Source: Hymenopus coronatus
Lineage: Eukaryota > Arthropoda > Insecta > Mantodea > Hymenopodidae
Length of the DNA stretch: 64,000 bases
Direction: 5' to 3'
Assembly: GCA_030762935.1 (NCBI GenBank)
Contig: CM060893.1
Coordinates: forward strand, 8,724,001 to 8,788,000
Under the pieces are notes generated by a model, which was given only the letters and a program-made list of their open reading frames with translations, had not been told where the DNA came from and did not search any database. The position numbers and the translations under genes are program-made. Within the stretch, counting starts at the first letter, position 1. Each line of letters starts with the position of its first letter. Positions 1-11,436 of the stretch are shown here, piece after piece.

Positions 1-200
1 TGAGATATTCCTTGTTTTTGATGTCAGCTTTAAAAAACATACTTTTCTCATACAGGAATGTTTCATCTCCTGTCCATACAAACAAAGGAACTTCAGTCAC
101 ATAACAACCAGCTTTGGACTAATTTTTTCTCGATTAGCATGAAGTAAATATATAGAAGCATATCCTTTTTAACAACAATTTGTTGCAGAGGTGTAGAGAT
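1..200 (+). repeat. ~900-bp dispersed repeat, 3' part
   Basis: It begins at gagatattccttgttttt and runs to aacaacaatttgttgcagag. It is interrupted by the insertion at 200-832. The family is non-coding. Intact copies start at a small palindrome (tctctatacgtactatgtac...gtatagagaagg), pass through caaactaccctttacatgga and gactactttattctggatga, and end at agatgtagagaaagtcatgt and cacatcagattttt. Confidence 0.85.
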
Positions 201-832
201 GCGTTTACCGTCAAATATTTTAGCGTAGTACATTGTTTCGATTACTGTTCGTGGCGCACGGCATCGATAGTTATAGGATGCATAAAGCCAGCGTTCAGTA
301 TCGTATTTCTGCGGCGCATACAGTTACGGCATAAGGTAGCAGTGAAATTGCTGCGTGGAAGTGAGTGTAACGGTAGGTGGGGTACGAGCAAGATATAATA
401 ACCCACATTCCATTGTGCCCCGCCCGCGTGCCTTGCATCACAATTATTCCACCAAATGGCAACTCTCCAGCTCGCTTTATATTTAAACAACTTAGTTTGG
501 CCGGAAAATTGCCTTGCAACAAACCAGTTAATGCGAAATGCCGGGTCTCTTGCGCGTCCAAAACAAGCAAGCCACTGGATGTAAACAAATGCACGTGGTT
601 GGCTGTTTACCAAATATCAGTGTCATCACAAGAATACGCGAGACAGTATATATACTGCCACTTTTACCCTATTTAGCCATTCGACATCCTGATGATGGGA
701 GAGATGCTCGCTCCCGAAACGCGATGACTCTTCATCACTACACCTGGCTTGAAGCCCGAGAACGTCTAGAATATGTTCGTCGCCAGGAAAGCTTCAGATC
801 CTACTTCACGTGAGACAGTATTTCCCTTCATA
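200..832 (+). mobile_element. ~630-bp insertion inside a ~900-bp repeat copy, carrying a hammerhead-like motif
   Basis: The ~900-bp repeat is interrupted at about 200, just after its ...gcagaggtgtagaga end. The inserted stretch is noticeably richer in G+C than its surroundings and has no convincing protein. Its right part (about 672-812) matches, in the opposite orientation and then directly, the 11437-11610 remnant, including a hammerhead-like motif and the shared tail cgtcgccaggaaagcttcag. Size and content recall small non-autonomous ribozyme-bearing retroelements, but I cannot name the family. Confidence 0.5.
684..731 (+). ncRNA. hammerhead-ribozyme-like motif A
   Basis: The core CTGATGA is at 689-695, then an extra T (696). 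Stem II is GGGAG (697-701) with CTCCC (711-715), followed by GAAA (716-719). Stem I pairs CATC (685-688) with GATG (723-726). The cleavage region reads ACGC where copy B has ACGTC, so one T (position U16.1) appears deleted; this copy is probably inactive. Confidence 0.6.
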
Positions 833-1115
833 GTATGTGGTACGTAGGTAGAGAAGGTATAGCACTCCACCCAAAAATTCAATATGGAGATTTCAAATTA
901 GTCTCAGGATTTAATGTTGAACATGCTTTAATTTTTTAAAGAGAATATTCTAGTTTCTGATTTCATTTAATTTATATTTTATTTGAAATTAACTTTTATT
1001 GCTTTTTTATATGTTTGAGTACGAGGTACATAACAATATCTAAGTTTAGCGTCATCCGAGGATGTGATATGAAGATTTTGAGAAAAATCTCCTACCGCAA
1101 ATTACCCTTTATATA
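830..1115 (+). repeat. ~900-bp dispersed repeat, diverged 5' part
   Basis: It carries gagaaggtatagcactccacc at the start and aagtttagcgtcatccgagg...taccctttatat near the end. Confidence 0.6.
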
Positions 1116-1125
1116 GAAAATAAAA

Positions 1126-1965
1126 AAATCTGATGTGTTCCATTCACATGACTTTCTCTACATCTCTGCAACAAATTGTAGTTAAAAAGCTTATGCTTCT
1201 ATTTACTTCATGCTAATTAGCAAAAATAGCTTATTACTTGCTTCCTTGTAAGTAGAAGCGAAATGAGGGAGTTCCATAGGTTAAAGTGATAGCCAAAAGC
1301 TGGTTGCTATGTAACTGAAGTTCCTTTGTTTGTATAGACAGGAGTTAAGAAATTCCTGTATGAGAGAAGTATAAGTTTTTTCAAAGCTAAAACGAAAAAC
1401 CAGGAATATCTTGAAAATGATCAACTCCACTAAAAAAATGTATATGGGTTCAATTGTATGTTTTATCGTGAGCTACATTTTCTGTGCAGTAAGTTTTCTC
1501 CCATCTCTTACGGTTTAGCAGTTATGCACAATTCCGTAAAATTCATCTAGAATAAAGTAGTCTTCAGGGGCCGTTCCCAGAAAATTCAAGATATACATTT
1601 TATTTGTCAGGTAAATATCTTTAGTATACTTTATTTTAATCAAAATCGTTAGAGCGATTTTTTTAAGAAAATCAACATTTTCAAAATTTTTTCAATGTAA
1701 AGGGTAGTTTGGGGTGGGGGGATTTTTCTTGAAAACCTTCGTGTCGCATGCTTGGAAGATACCAAACTTAAATACCAAGTTTGGGCTTTAATGGTCTTTT
1801 CGTTTTTGAGCTATACTACCCATACACACACACGCACGAACATTTTTCTAAAAATGCTTTTTTTTTATTCAGGGAGTCTCAAAACATGTATTTCCGGTGA
1901 AATTTCGGTATCGAATTTTTGGATGTACATAGTTCGTATAGAAAAAGTAAAAAATCGAAAATGTT
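1126..1965 (-). repeat. ~900-bp dispersed repeat, reverse copy
   Basis: It starts with the inverse of the family end (tctgatgtgttccattcacatg) and ends near ggatgtacatagttcgtatag. A short forward frame in it is incidental. Confidence 0.85.
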
Positions 1966-2505
1966 GATTTTCTCAAAAATGGCTCTTAACGATTTTGTTT
2001 AAGATACTGTACATTCAAGTTATTTATATGACAAATAAAATGTATATCTTGAATTTTCTGGGAAGTGTCTTAGAAGATCTCTTTATTCTGGATGAATTTT
2101 GCATAGGTAACTGGTAAACCGTAAGAGATAGAGAAAAACGTACTACAAAAATGATATACATCTCGTTAAATACAAAATGTATGTGATATACATTTTTTCT
2201 TGGAGTTGACCATTTTTTTAAACATTCATTGTTATAGGGTTGTTTTAATGTACTTTTTACACACGGAAATTCATCAACTGCTGGTAATGCAAAGAAACTG
2301 GTTTCAACCACTTGGCAACGAGTGTTTTAAAGAGTTTAGCGTAGTGTATTCCCTTATTTCCCGTCTATTCACAAGAAAGTAATAAGACCGCTAATGTTTA
2401 TCTCGATCAGGGTGACGTAGATAAAACAATATGCCATTGAACAATAATTTGTAGTATGTAGAGAAAGTCATGTAAATAGAACGCATCGCATTTTTTTTTC
2501 AAATA
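1966..2505 (+). repeat. ~900-bp dispersed repeat, 3' two thirds
   Basis: It runs from ttgattttctcaaaaatggct to gtagagaaagtcatgtaaatag. It directly abuts the reverse copy before it. Confidence 0.85.
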
Positions 2506-2509
2506 TAAA

Positions 2510-2965
2510 GTTTTACTTTCTCTACACGTTTTATGTAGACAGAAGATATTGTATTACACCAAAAAGTTCGATACCTATATTTCATGTTTTGAGAATCCAA
2601 AAAAGCATTGTATGTGTACCTATGGACAGCAAAGCTCAAAAACGAAAAGACCGTTACAGACTAAATTTGGTATTTAAGTTTAGTATTTTCAAGGATGCGT
2701 CACGAAGATTTTCAAGAAACTCCCCCCATCTCAAACTACCCTTTACATGAAAATTGTGTTTTTCTCAAAAATGGCTCGTATGATTTTGGTTAAAATACGT
2801 ACATTAGAGATACATCACAAATAAAATGTGTATCTTAAATTTTCTGGGAATAGTTTCTGAAGACTTATGGATGAATTTTGCGTAGTTGGTAATCCAAGAG
2901 ATAGACAAAAACTTAGAGCGCAAAAACAGATCTGTAAAACAAACACGTTTTTAAAAGAACTAACC
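2510..2965 (+). repeat. ~900-bp dispersed repeat, 5' half
   Basis: It starts ttttactttctctacacg, head-to-tail after the previous copy, and is cut off near the poly-T at 2972. Confidence 0.8.
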
Positions 2966-2970
2966 ACATT

Positions 2971-2971
<1 letters not shown>

Positions 2972-3001
<30 letters not shown>
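2972..3001 (+). repeat. poly-T run, 30 nt
   Basis: Thirty consecutive T between a ~900-bp repeat copy and the degenerate mariner. Confidence 0.95.
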
Positions 3002-3002
<1 letters not shown>

Positions 3003-3004
3003 TC

Positions 3005-4010
3005 AGTATGACCAAGGGCGTTCTTGCGACGTTTTAACCCGTCCAAAAATAGGAATTGTCAAGCTCTACAAAATGTACCTCTTTCTCTACGATGACCTCA
3101 TTTGATCTAAATGTTTTACCTGCGAGCCATTTCTTCATGTTTGGGAACTAGAAGATACCGCAGAGAGCCAGGTCGGGCGAATTTGGGGGCGGGGTGCGGT
3201 ATCAATTCATGCAGTTTGGCGGCTGTAACTCCGGATGAATGTGCGGTTGTGTTGTGATGAAACGGCACTTTCTTTGCCAAATGGAGCCGTATCCTCAACT
3301 TATGGTCAAATCTGCACAATAATTTAATGTCCAGTAATCATTTTTCCATTTTCTAAGAAGTCTAGGAGTAACACCCTCCACTTCCCGCCCCCCCCCCCAA
3401 AAACACCGTTACTTTCACGTCCGATGAGACCAGCTTTGCCTTCTTTGAAGATAATTCACCGGAAGCAACCTATTGTTTTGTTTGTTGCTTGGTTTCCGAA
3501 GATAATGATGAATCCAATTCTCAACGTTGAGAACTCAACGCAAAAAGCCCTTCGGATTTCTTTTAAACAGCTCCAAACATAACAACTTCGGAGACGAAAG
3601 CCGCACCCGCTTGTTGTCAATGTGACCAATCGTAGCACACATTGATTCAACAACTTTTTCGTCTCCAACTTAAACAAAATATGAATTGCCGTTCTCCTCG
3701 AAACATCTTTGGCTTCTGCACTTCGTAAACTTTCGTTCGAAAATCAGTTACAATCATATCGTGGACATTTTCAATGATTTTCTCGATAACCACATTGCCG
3801 GGTGTCCTGGGCACTCTTCATCAAAAACTGATGTTCGACCATATTTAAAGCCGTTGAACCAATATCTAATTGGAGGACGATATTGCACTTATTCCATGTT
3901 AGCGAAAACACGTTGCAGAACTGAAATGTCTTCCAAAACCGAACTAACTGATGAATCGATATCAAATTTGTTCTTGTGTCGTGTAACAAAAGAGAGTATA
4001 TGTTTTGAAA
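3005..4010 (-). mobile_element. degenerate mariner transposon
   Basis: Minus-strand fragments follow the order of a mariner transposase: YGRTSVFDEECPGHP (near 3850-3800), KRNPKGFLR (near 3550), ETKQQTKQ with KKAKLVSSDVKVT (near 3480-3410), then KKVPFHH...AAKLHELIPHP (3280-3190) and PKHEEMARR (3140-3116). The frames are shifted against each other and the DD34D aspartates are not all intact, so it is a pseudogene. A 30-nt poly-T (2972-3001) borders it. Confidence 0.8.
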
Positions 4011-4627
4011 CACAGATGTTTATCGAGCCGCCCTCATACCCCAGGCTCGTACATTTTGCATTTTGCACCAAGAATGCGCTGATTGGATTATTGACATTGG
4101 ATGCCCTCAGCTGCACCCCGCTAACAGTAACAAAACAATTAGGGGGTTAAGTCGTGCAGCTGTCGTTTTATCCGGGGTTGTTGTGGGGCATCTCTCTTCC
4201 ATTGTCATCGACCAGTATCACCTACACCAGGCACTTTCCTCACTTCCAGTAGATGTAATTTTCTGACAATTCAGCGCCAATGCAATGGCGAGATTAGGAA
4301 TTTCAACAAATCGCGGTCATCTGATTGGAGCGATGATGTTCGTTTGTTTTATCTCTTGTCTTGGGGTAACAATGTGACAATCCAGTCAGCCGTGACATTG
4401 CATGATGGCGGAAAGTTTGAAACGGTTTGGCCAAGCGACCGCCATTAATGAAGCCAGACCCGTTAATACGGATAAAAGCCGCACTAATATATGGAAACAG
4501 TTCATGCAATTTTGCTTAGAAAGAGGTGTGGAAAGAATCATTTGTATTTATGTACGAGATGAGTGCAATAACCTCAAATAAGATGTTTGTTTCCATTTCA
4601 TGAATTAGTTATTAAAACTGAAATAAA

Positions 4628-5439
4628 ATAATTGAGGGGCTCAGTGCCAGAGGGAGCTATCCCACAATTAGCTAAATTTGAGAAAAAAGGAGTTTTGTTA
4701 GAGTTGTTGATTTGGTGAAAAATGTAATATTAAGGTACAACTTTTTTAAATCCAGTATTTGATCCACATTTTAAAATGTCCTAGAAAATACAAAAAAGTT
4801 ATATTTAACAGTTTTTTTTATTTATTTAGCGCTGCAAACCGTATTATTTACTAAAAATTTACTTATGCAGAGAGAGAAACTAATCATGATATTATTCATA
4901 TTCCTCACCATTGTTTCTTTTTCGTTTAGCAACAACTTTTATCCATATGTTTTGCTTGCATATTCGTTTCTTTCCTTCACTAGCTATACTATTTACCTCC
5001 ATTTTGAAAAACAGAATAATCTGCAACATAGTATAATGCCTAAAATTTCAACTATTTACACATTCTTAATGTTTAATAATAATCTTACATATTATTCTGT
5101 TTCATATTAAGGCCTAAAATCATTATTTCTTGGCCTATAGTTTAAACAATAAACAATACTATTAAAATAGTTAAAGTTCTGTAAGTTTGTTGGCATTGTT
5201 CTTTAAATAACAGGCAACTTCATAGTGGGATATCCCCATCTGGCACAAACTTTCTCACTTTGGAAAATGACACAGTTTCTGTAAGTTACTGTAGATGGCA
5301 CTCTAAAACAGTTAATATTACCAAGATTTCTACAGACATGAGAGACGGCAGAAGCTGTCTAAAAACAAAAAAAACAAAAATCTCATTTTTTCACAATGTG
5401 TGGGACAACTCCGTCTGGCACTGAGCTCCTCAATTATTC
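4628..5439. mobile_element. fold-back element with ~40-bp terminal inverted repeats
   Basis: The left end aataattgaggggctcagt...gctatcccaca (4628-4667) is matched in inverse by 5397-5439 (tgtgtgggaca...actgagctcctcaattatt). A third inverted piece of the same end (gtgggatatccccatctggc) lies at 5226-5247. The interior is AT-rich with no transposase. Confidence 0.65.
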
Positions 5440-5874
5440 GCTATTTCTATTATTGCTATACATTGGGTCTAGGCACGGTCGGCCATTTCATAATTCAGGA
5501 GGCAGAGAAGAAAGAAAAACATGCTCGAATGCGTCATCTACCATTTGCGAACTAATGTGTTACAGACATAACCGGATAAAATCTCCCTTCTTATATATTA
5601 TAAGTATTAACAGTCTGTATCACTGAAGAGTCTTATCAAATACAACTCGTATTTTCGCTCTTAGAACAATTAACTCCCGTCGTGAATTATCACAAGATGA
5701 AAACACTCGTCGTATTACTTATGGCAATCACATATCGACAGTTTTTAAAAGATTTCACTATCGCTTTACTTAGTTTATTCCTGTAACTTCTAAGTGGAGC
5801 ACAGGGCATCGGTATGACGTTTCCGTGAATGGATTTGAATTCCTAGTTCGTAAGTTCGCCGCTATGCGCCACGA

Positions 5875-6400
5875 TGATGAGGGATGAATTTTGCTGAAAT
5901 GGTAAACCGTAAGAAATAGACAAAATTTTACACAATTTTTGTCATATACTTCTTTTCATGGACTTGGTCATTTTGGTGAATCCCTTTGTTATTGGTTTCA
6001 GTTTTAAAAGACTTCAAACTTTTCACGTATGAGAATGTGTCTCCTGGCAAAGCAAAGAAACTGAATTCATCCACGTGACAACCAGCTTTCAAAAGATTTG
6101 GCTATCGTTTTGATCGTCCATGATTTCTTTTCTACGTACAAGAAAGCGTTTCTGCTAGTGTTTATCTCGATTAGCATGGAGTATATGAAGAATGAGCATT
6201 TTAACAATAATTTGTTACAGAGATGTAGAGAAAGTCATGTAAATGGAACACATCAGATTTTTAGAAAAAGGCCCGTGTATGTCTCTGGACCTCAAACTAC
6301 CCTTTTCATGGAAAATTTTGTTTTTCTCAAAAATGACTAACGATTTTGATTAAAATACCATGTATTAAAGCCTCACCCATCACAAATAAAATGTATAGAT
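5875..6400 (+). repeat. ~900-bp dispersed repeat, rearranged copy
   Basis: It begins within the family at gatgaattttgctgaaatggtaaaccg, reaches the end at agatgtagagaaagtcatgt, then continues with cctcaaactacccttttcatgg from a second copy. Confidence 0.75.
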
Positions 6401-6694
6401 AGTTTATTTTCAGTCATTAAGTATAAAACATACATAGGCTGCGTCAAGAGAATAAAAATTAATGAAACATTCTACATACAATAATGTTACAACAATACAT
6501 TTAAAAATGGATAAGATTAATCCTATTTCAGGTCATAAATTCCTGAAATGCTATAAAGAGGATTTGCCTTCAAGATTGTTTTGATCTTCCTCTTAAAGTT
6601 TAACAACGGAAGAGTCTTGATGTTCTGAGGTAAGGTGTTGAAAATGTTAACTGACATGCACGAGAAACTGTTAAGGGTTTTACTATATTTGCAT

Positions 6695-7145
6695 TTGTTA
6701 ATATAAATACCCTGAATTTTCTGGGAATAGCCTCTTTATTCTGGATGAATTTTGCTGGATTTTGCATCACTAGTAAAACACACAATTTATGTCATATATC
6801 TACGTTTTTTTGTTTTTTTGTTTTTTTATTTTTTTATTTTTCCCCGTCTTGGAATTGACTATTTCTGAGATATTCCTTGTTATTTGTTTCAGATTTAAAA
6901 TACTTAAACTTACACGAAAAGCTGTAAACTCCTGGGCCTGCATAGAAACGGATTTCAACCACATGGCAATCAGCTTTTAAAACATTTGACTGTCGTTTTA
7001 GTCTAGTTTATTCCATGATTTCCCTTCTACTTACAAGAAAGCATTTCTGCTAATGTTGATCTCGACTGTCAAAAAGTAGAAGACTGAGCGTTTTAACAAT
7101 AATTTGTTACAGAAACTGAAGTGAATGGAACACATCAGATTAAAG
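6695..7145 (+). repeat. ~900-bp dispersed repeat, 3' half
   Basis: It runs from cctgaattttctgggaatag to ggaacacatcagat. Confidence 0.8.
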
Positions 7146-7564
7146 ATGTAACCTGAAGATCGCTAATGACTCGGATCTGCTGAGTTCGATGCTCATTAAG
7201 ATTGGTCTTCCTCGTGGCCGGTCTGTGCTGCTTGTGGCCATATAAGGACACAAGTGTGAAGATGCTCTGGTGACGCTCCATTAATTCCCGCAGCTGCACT
7301 GTTTCATCAATCCCAAGACAGCCATAACCTTATAAGTGTTCTAACACGGTATATTGAGGTGAACACTGAGCCAGCTGCCGCCTGCCTGCCTGCATGCATG
7401 TGGGGGGTGTGAGAATTTATTTGCACAGCCTCAGGGAATTCTCCGTCCTATTTATAAGTCATACATTTATTCTTCACAAGCTTTTGCTCTCAATTCACAC
7501 CACTAATAACGTCGTTATAAAAGACAGTTTTAACAGTAGAATAGCCAAAGATAGTTTGGCTAAA

Positions 7565-8310
7565 GATACAATCTGATATGTTCCATCCACATGACTTTCT
7601 CTAAATCTCTGCAACAAATTATTGTTGAAAAGCTTATTCTATTTACTTGATGCTAATTGAAAAAAAAAATATATAAAAAATAGTCTCATTACTTGTAGGG
7701 AGTACCATAGATTAAACTGATAGTCAAAAGCTGGTTGTTATGTGACATTCCTGTTTGTACGGACAGGAGTTGACAAATTCCTGTACGAGAAAAGTATGTT
7801 TTTCAAAGCTGAGACCAAAAACAAGGAATATCTCACAAACGATCAACTCCATGAAAAAAATGCATGTAACATAAATTGTGTGTTTTAAAGTGCTCTACAT
7901 TTTTTGTGTTGAAAGTTTTTTTTTTCCCCATTTCTTACGGTTTAGAAGTTATGCAAAATTCCGTAAAATTCATCCAGAATAAAAGTCTTTAGAGGCTATT
8001 CCCAGAAAATACAATACATACACACATTTTATTTGCCATATAAGTATCTTTAATATATGGTAATTTAGTCAAAACCGTTAGAACAGTTTTTAAGAAAATC
8101 AAAAATTTCGAATTTTTCTATGTAAAGGGTAGTTTGGGGGAAGTGGAAGTTTTCCCAAAATCTTCCTGTCGCATCCCTGGAAGATACTAAACTTAAATAC
8201 CAAATTTGGCATTTTATAGACTTTTCGATTTTGAGTTATCGTGCTCACGGACACACACACACATGGACCTTTTTTATAAAAATGTTTTTGTTTTTTTTAT
8301 TTTCTCTATA
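7565..8310 (-). repeat. ~900-bp dispersed repeat, reverse copy (left half of a large palindrome)
   Basis: It starts with the inverse family end (gttccatccacatgactttctc) and meets the next copy head-to-head at the palindrome near 8300-8340. Confidence 0.85.
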
Positions 8311-9262
8311 CACACGATGTACATAGTGTATAGAGAAGGTATTGCACTCCACCCAAAAAATTGATACCGAGCTTTCACGGAAAATATATGTTTTAGGGTC
8401 CCCAATATCCAAAAAAAAAAAGCATGTTTTAGGGTCCCCAATATCCAAAAAAAAGCATTTTCACAAAAAGGTCCGTGTGTGTGTGTGTGTGTGTGTGTGT
8501 CCGTGTGTGTGTGTGTGTGTGTCCGTGTGTGTGTGTGTCCGTGTGTGTCCGTGTGTCTGTGAACACGATAACTCAAAAACGAAAAGTCGGAAAAATACAA
8601 AACTTGGTATTTAAGTTTAGTATTTTCCAGGGATGCGACACGAATATTTTGAGAAAAATCACCCCCACCCCTAACTACCCTTTACATGGAACTTTTTTCG
8701 AAAATTTTGATTTTCTTAAAAATGGCTAACGATTTTGATTAAAATTTCGTATATTAAAGATATTTACCTGACAAATAAAATGTATATCTTGAATTTCCTG
8801 GGAATAGCCTCTGAAGAGTAGTTTATTCTGGATGAATTTTACTGAATTTTGAATAACTGCTAAACCGTAAGAGATGGACAAAAACTTACTACACAAAAAA
8901 TGTAGAGCACATTAAAACACACAATATATGTTATATACATTTTTTTCGTGGAGTTCGTCGTTTTTGAGACATTCCTTATTCTTTGTTTCTGTTATGAAAA
9001 ACGTATACTTTTCTCATACGGGAACTTGTTACTCCTATCCATATAAACAAAGGAACTTCATTGACTTAGTAGCCAGCTTTTGACTATCACTTTAACCTAT
9101 GGTAGTCCCTTATTTCGCTTACTTACAAGGAAGCGAGTAATAAGACTATTTCTGCTATTTTTTCTGATTAGCATAAAGTAAATAGAAGTATAAGCTTTTT
9201 ATGAATAATTTGTTGCAGGAATTTAGAGAAAGTCGTGTGAATGGTACACATCAGATTTTTTA
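8311..9262 (+). repeat. ~900-bp dispersed repeat, near-complete copy (right half of a large palindrome)
   Basis: It runs from gtgtatagagaaggtattgc to gtacacatcagatttttt and contains the GT microsatellite. With the copy before it, it forms an inverted pair of about 1.7 kb. Confidence 0.88.
8477..8560 (+). repeat. (GT)n microsatellite inside the ~900-bp repeat
   Basis: Several GTGTGT runs are separated by TCC. The same position in other copies of the ~900-bp repeat has a short gtgtgtgtctgtg, so the microsatellite grew from the element. Confidence 0.95.
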
Positions 9263-9390
9263 TAAAGGGGACCCTAAAACATTTAATACCGGTCAAATCT
9301 CGGTATCGAATTTTTGGGTGGAATGCAATATCTTCTCTATACACTAGTACAAAGTACGTGTATAGAAAGTAAAAACTTATTCTTCTATCT
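9262..9390 (-). repeat. ~900-bp dispersed repeat, short reverse 5' fragment
   Basis: It contains aggggaccctaaaacattta and ggtggaatgcaatatcttctc. Confidence 0.7.
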
Positions 9391-9426
9391 ACCCGAAGCT
9401 ATTAAAATACACTAGTCTTATTACAA

Positions 9427-10080
9427 GGACCATTCAGAAAGTTAACAGATGATTTGACATAACTAAATGATAATGAAAGTTATCAACACAAAACTTTATT
9501 TACAAAATTACAGTATCTTACTCTATTTCTCAACGTAATCTCCATTCTGTCAATACTTTTATTGTCATGTAGTACCAGTTTTTCAATGCCGGTGCTATAC
9601 TTTTCTATCGCAAAGAACGTATTCCTTTTTTTGAATGCACAAAATCTTCGACCAACCGAGTTTTATACCTAGGCAAATAACGCAAGTTATGGTGATAATG
9701 TAATGAATCTTCATCGAGGAAATGGCGCATAATTTACGAGTAATCAAGGAAGAACCAGAGTGTACGATAAAGACCGGAGTAGATGTTCATCAATCGTTAT
9801 GGAGGAGTTGAAAGCAAATGTTGATAAAAGAATTAAAAAAAAACGGTGTTTCACTTTGGAACTGTACATAACTTTTTGAATGAAAAAGATTTCCCAACCG
9901 ATAAAGACCTCAAAATGGCAGTGACATCTTGGCTCAGATCTTTAGTGGTGTAAGTATATAACATTTGCATTGTAAAACCTGTACCACGTGACAATAAATA
10001 CCTTGATAGCAATGACGATTACGTTGAAAAATAGAGTAAGGCAGTGTAATTTTGTAAATAAAGTTAAGTGTTGATGAAAT
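9427..10080 (+). mobile_element. rearranged mariner, copy 1 (internal deletion, duplicated inverted 3' end)
   Basis: On the + strand a broken N-terminal transposase segment (9630-9800, ending SSIVMEELKANVDKRI) leaps to the C-terminal part (HNFLNEKDFPTDKDLKMAVTS, 9860-9935) and KPVPRDNK...NDDYVEK (9975-10035). The left end (9427-9600) is an inverted copy of that same C-terminal end and 3' sequence. The same structure is seen at 14785 and 21176. Confidence 0.75.
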
Positions 10081-10094
10081 CATTAGGCCAAAAG

Positions 10095-10740
10095 AATCTT
10101 TTGAAAGCTGGTCGCTAAGTGATAGCTTGATGGTCGAAGTATTGGAAACCAATACCAAGGGATATCTCCGAAATAGTTAAAGCCACAAAAAATGTATCTG
10201 AACAAAATTGAATATTTAAGCAAATGCGCTTGTTTTATGCAGTACGATTTTGCCTATCTCTTATGGTTTACCATTTATGCAAAAGTCATCCAAAGTAAAG
10301 AGGGCTTCAGAAGCTATTTCCAAAAAATTAAAGAAAAAACATCTTATTTGTGTGTAAATACCTTATATGGCACTTTAATCGAACTCGTTACAGCTATTTT
10401 TGGGTAAATCAAGCATTTCAAAAATATCTTCTGTATAAAGGCGGTAGGATTCTTCTAAAAATCTTGTGTCGCATCCTTGGAAGATATTGGACTTAAATAT
10501 CAAATTTGGTACTTATTCGAGTTTTCGTTTTTTGTTATACTGTTCTCTCTCTCACCTCTCCTCTCTTTCTCACACACACACACACGCGCGCGCGCAGACA
10601 CTCAGACCTTTTTCAAAAAATTATTTTTATGGATCAGGGAACCTCATTACATGTATTTTCCAATGAAATCTAGGTATTAAATTTGTATGTAGAATATAAT
10701 AGTTTCTCTACCTATTGTGTACATGGTACATTCATGCTAG
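10095..10740 (-). repeat. ~900-bp dispersed repeat, reverse copy
   Basis: It starts aatcttttgaaagctggtcg and ends with tttctctacctattgtgtacatg. It includes a CA/CG-rich run at 10571-10600. Confidence 0.8.
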
Positions 10741-10779
10741 AAAAAGTAAAACTTTCAGCTGAATCTGTGAGATCAGTTA

Positions 10780-11041
10780 CCCTCCGTGGTGTAGTGGTTA
10801 CCGTGCTAGCTTCGTATACCCAATGTCGTTGGTTCAAAGCTGGCGGAGGATGATTTTTGGGCTTAAAAAGCCTTAGCATAGTTTCCTTCGGAAGGGAAGT
10901 TGGTCCCATGTTGTAGATTTACAGTACGTAAAAGAACCTAGAGCCTGAACAAAATTAAGCGGTCTTTCACACCAGTTTAGAATGGGAATGTTGAGAACCG
11001 TAACTGTTAAAGAGTGTCCATAAATAAAACTCCATTTCCAT
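10780..11041 (+). repeat. tRNA-derived SINE, family A
   Basis: The head cctccgtggtgtagtggtta (Pol III box A) with ggttcaaagc (box B) about 40 nt later, then a body with ttggtcccatgttgtagatt and a tail ccataaataaaactccattt. It ends about 140 nt before the first exon here. Confidence 0.85.
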
Positions 11042-11181
11042 TGTGTCGTTAGTGCGACAATGGCTTCTTGTTAGAGGAGGTGTTAAAGTAGTTCCAGATC
11101 CATCTTGTGAATGTAGAGTAAACAGTGATACACACGGTGATATGTTACATTTACTGAAGAAGTCTGTCTGGTTGCTTGCAG

Positions 11182-11416
11182 ACCTTCACAGCATGGTGCA
11201 ACTCTCACCTTCGAAAGGCTGGCACAGCAATCGAGAACATCGAGGAGGACTTCCGAAATGGACTGAAGCTTATGTTGCTGCTGGAAGTGATATCCGGTGA
11301 GACTCTGCCTAAGCCAGACCGCGGCAAGATGCGCTTCCACAAGATCGCTAACGTCAATAAAGCGCTGGACTTCATCGCAAGCAAGGGCGTCAAGCTCGTC
11401 TCAATCGGAGCTGAAG
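11182..11416 (+). CDS. Actn: alpha-actinin exon: most of CH1 (actin-binding domain)
   Basis: The acceptor is ...gcttgcag and the donor is gtatgt. The exon enters in phase 0 and leaves after one base of a codon (235 nt). It starts with [14 protein letters not shown], the conserved opening of CH1 in alpha-actinins, and continues through [20 protein letters not shown] and [20 protein letters not shown] to the Gly-Ala-Glu that begins the next helix. An in-frame ATG at 11176 is inside the acceptor region and is not a start codon. A hairpin-forming transposon remnant begins about 20 nt past the donor. Confidence 0.97.
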
Positions 11417-11436
11417 GTATGTGTCAAACTTGGTCT

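Noticed and set aside
180..813. Several overlapping frames of 72-123 codons near the window start
   Set aside because: Both strands are open in several frames because the insertion is G+C-richer; none resembles a protein and the region holds a structured RNA motif instead.
3686..4150. 154-codon + strand frame
   Set aside because: It is the antisense of a degenerate mariner whose transposase reads on the minus strand.
8274..8600. 108-codon frame rich in His-Thr
   Set aside because: Translation of the GT microsatellite on the opposite strand.
8311..9262. The ~900-bp repeat as a protein-coding transposon
   Set aside because: No frame is conserved between copies and stops differ, so it is non-coding.
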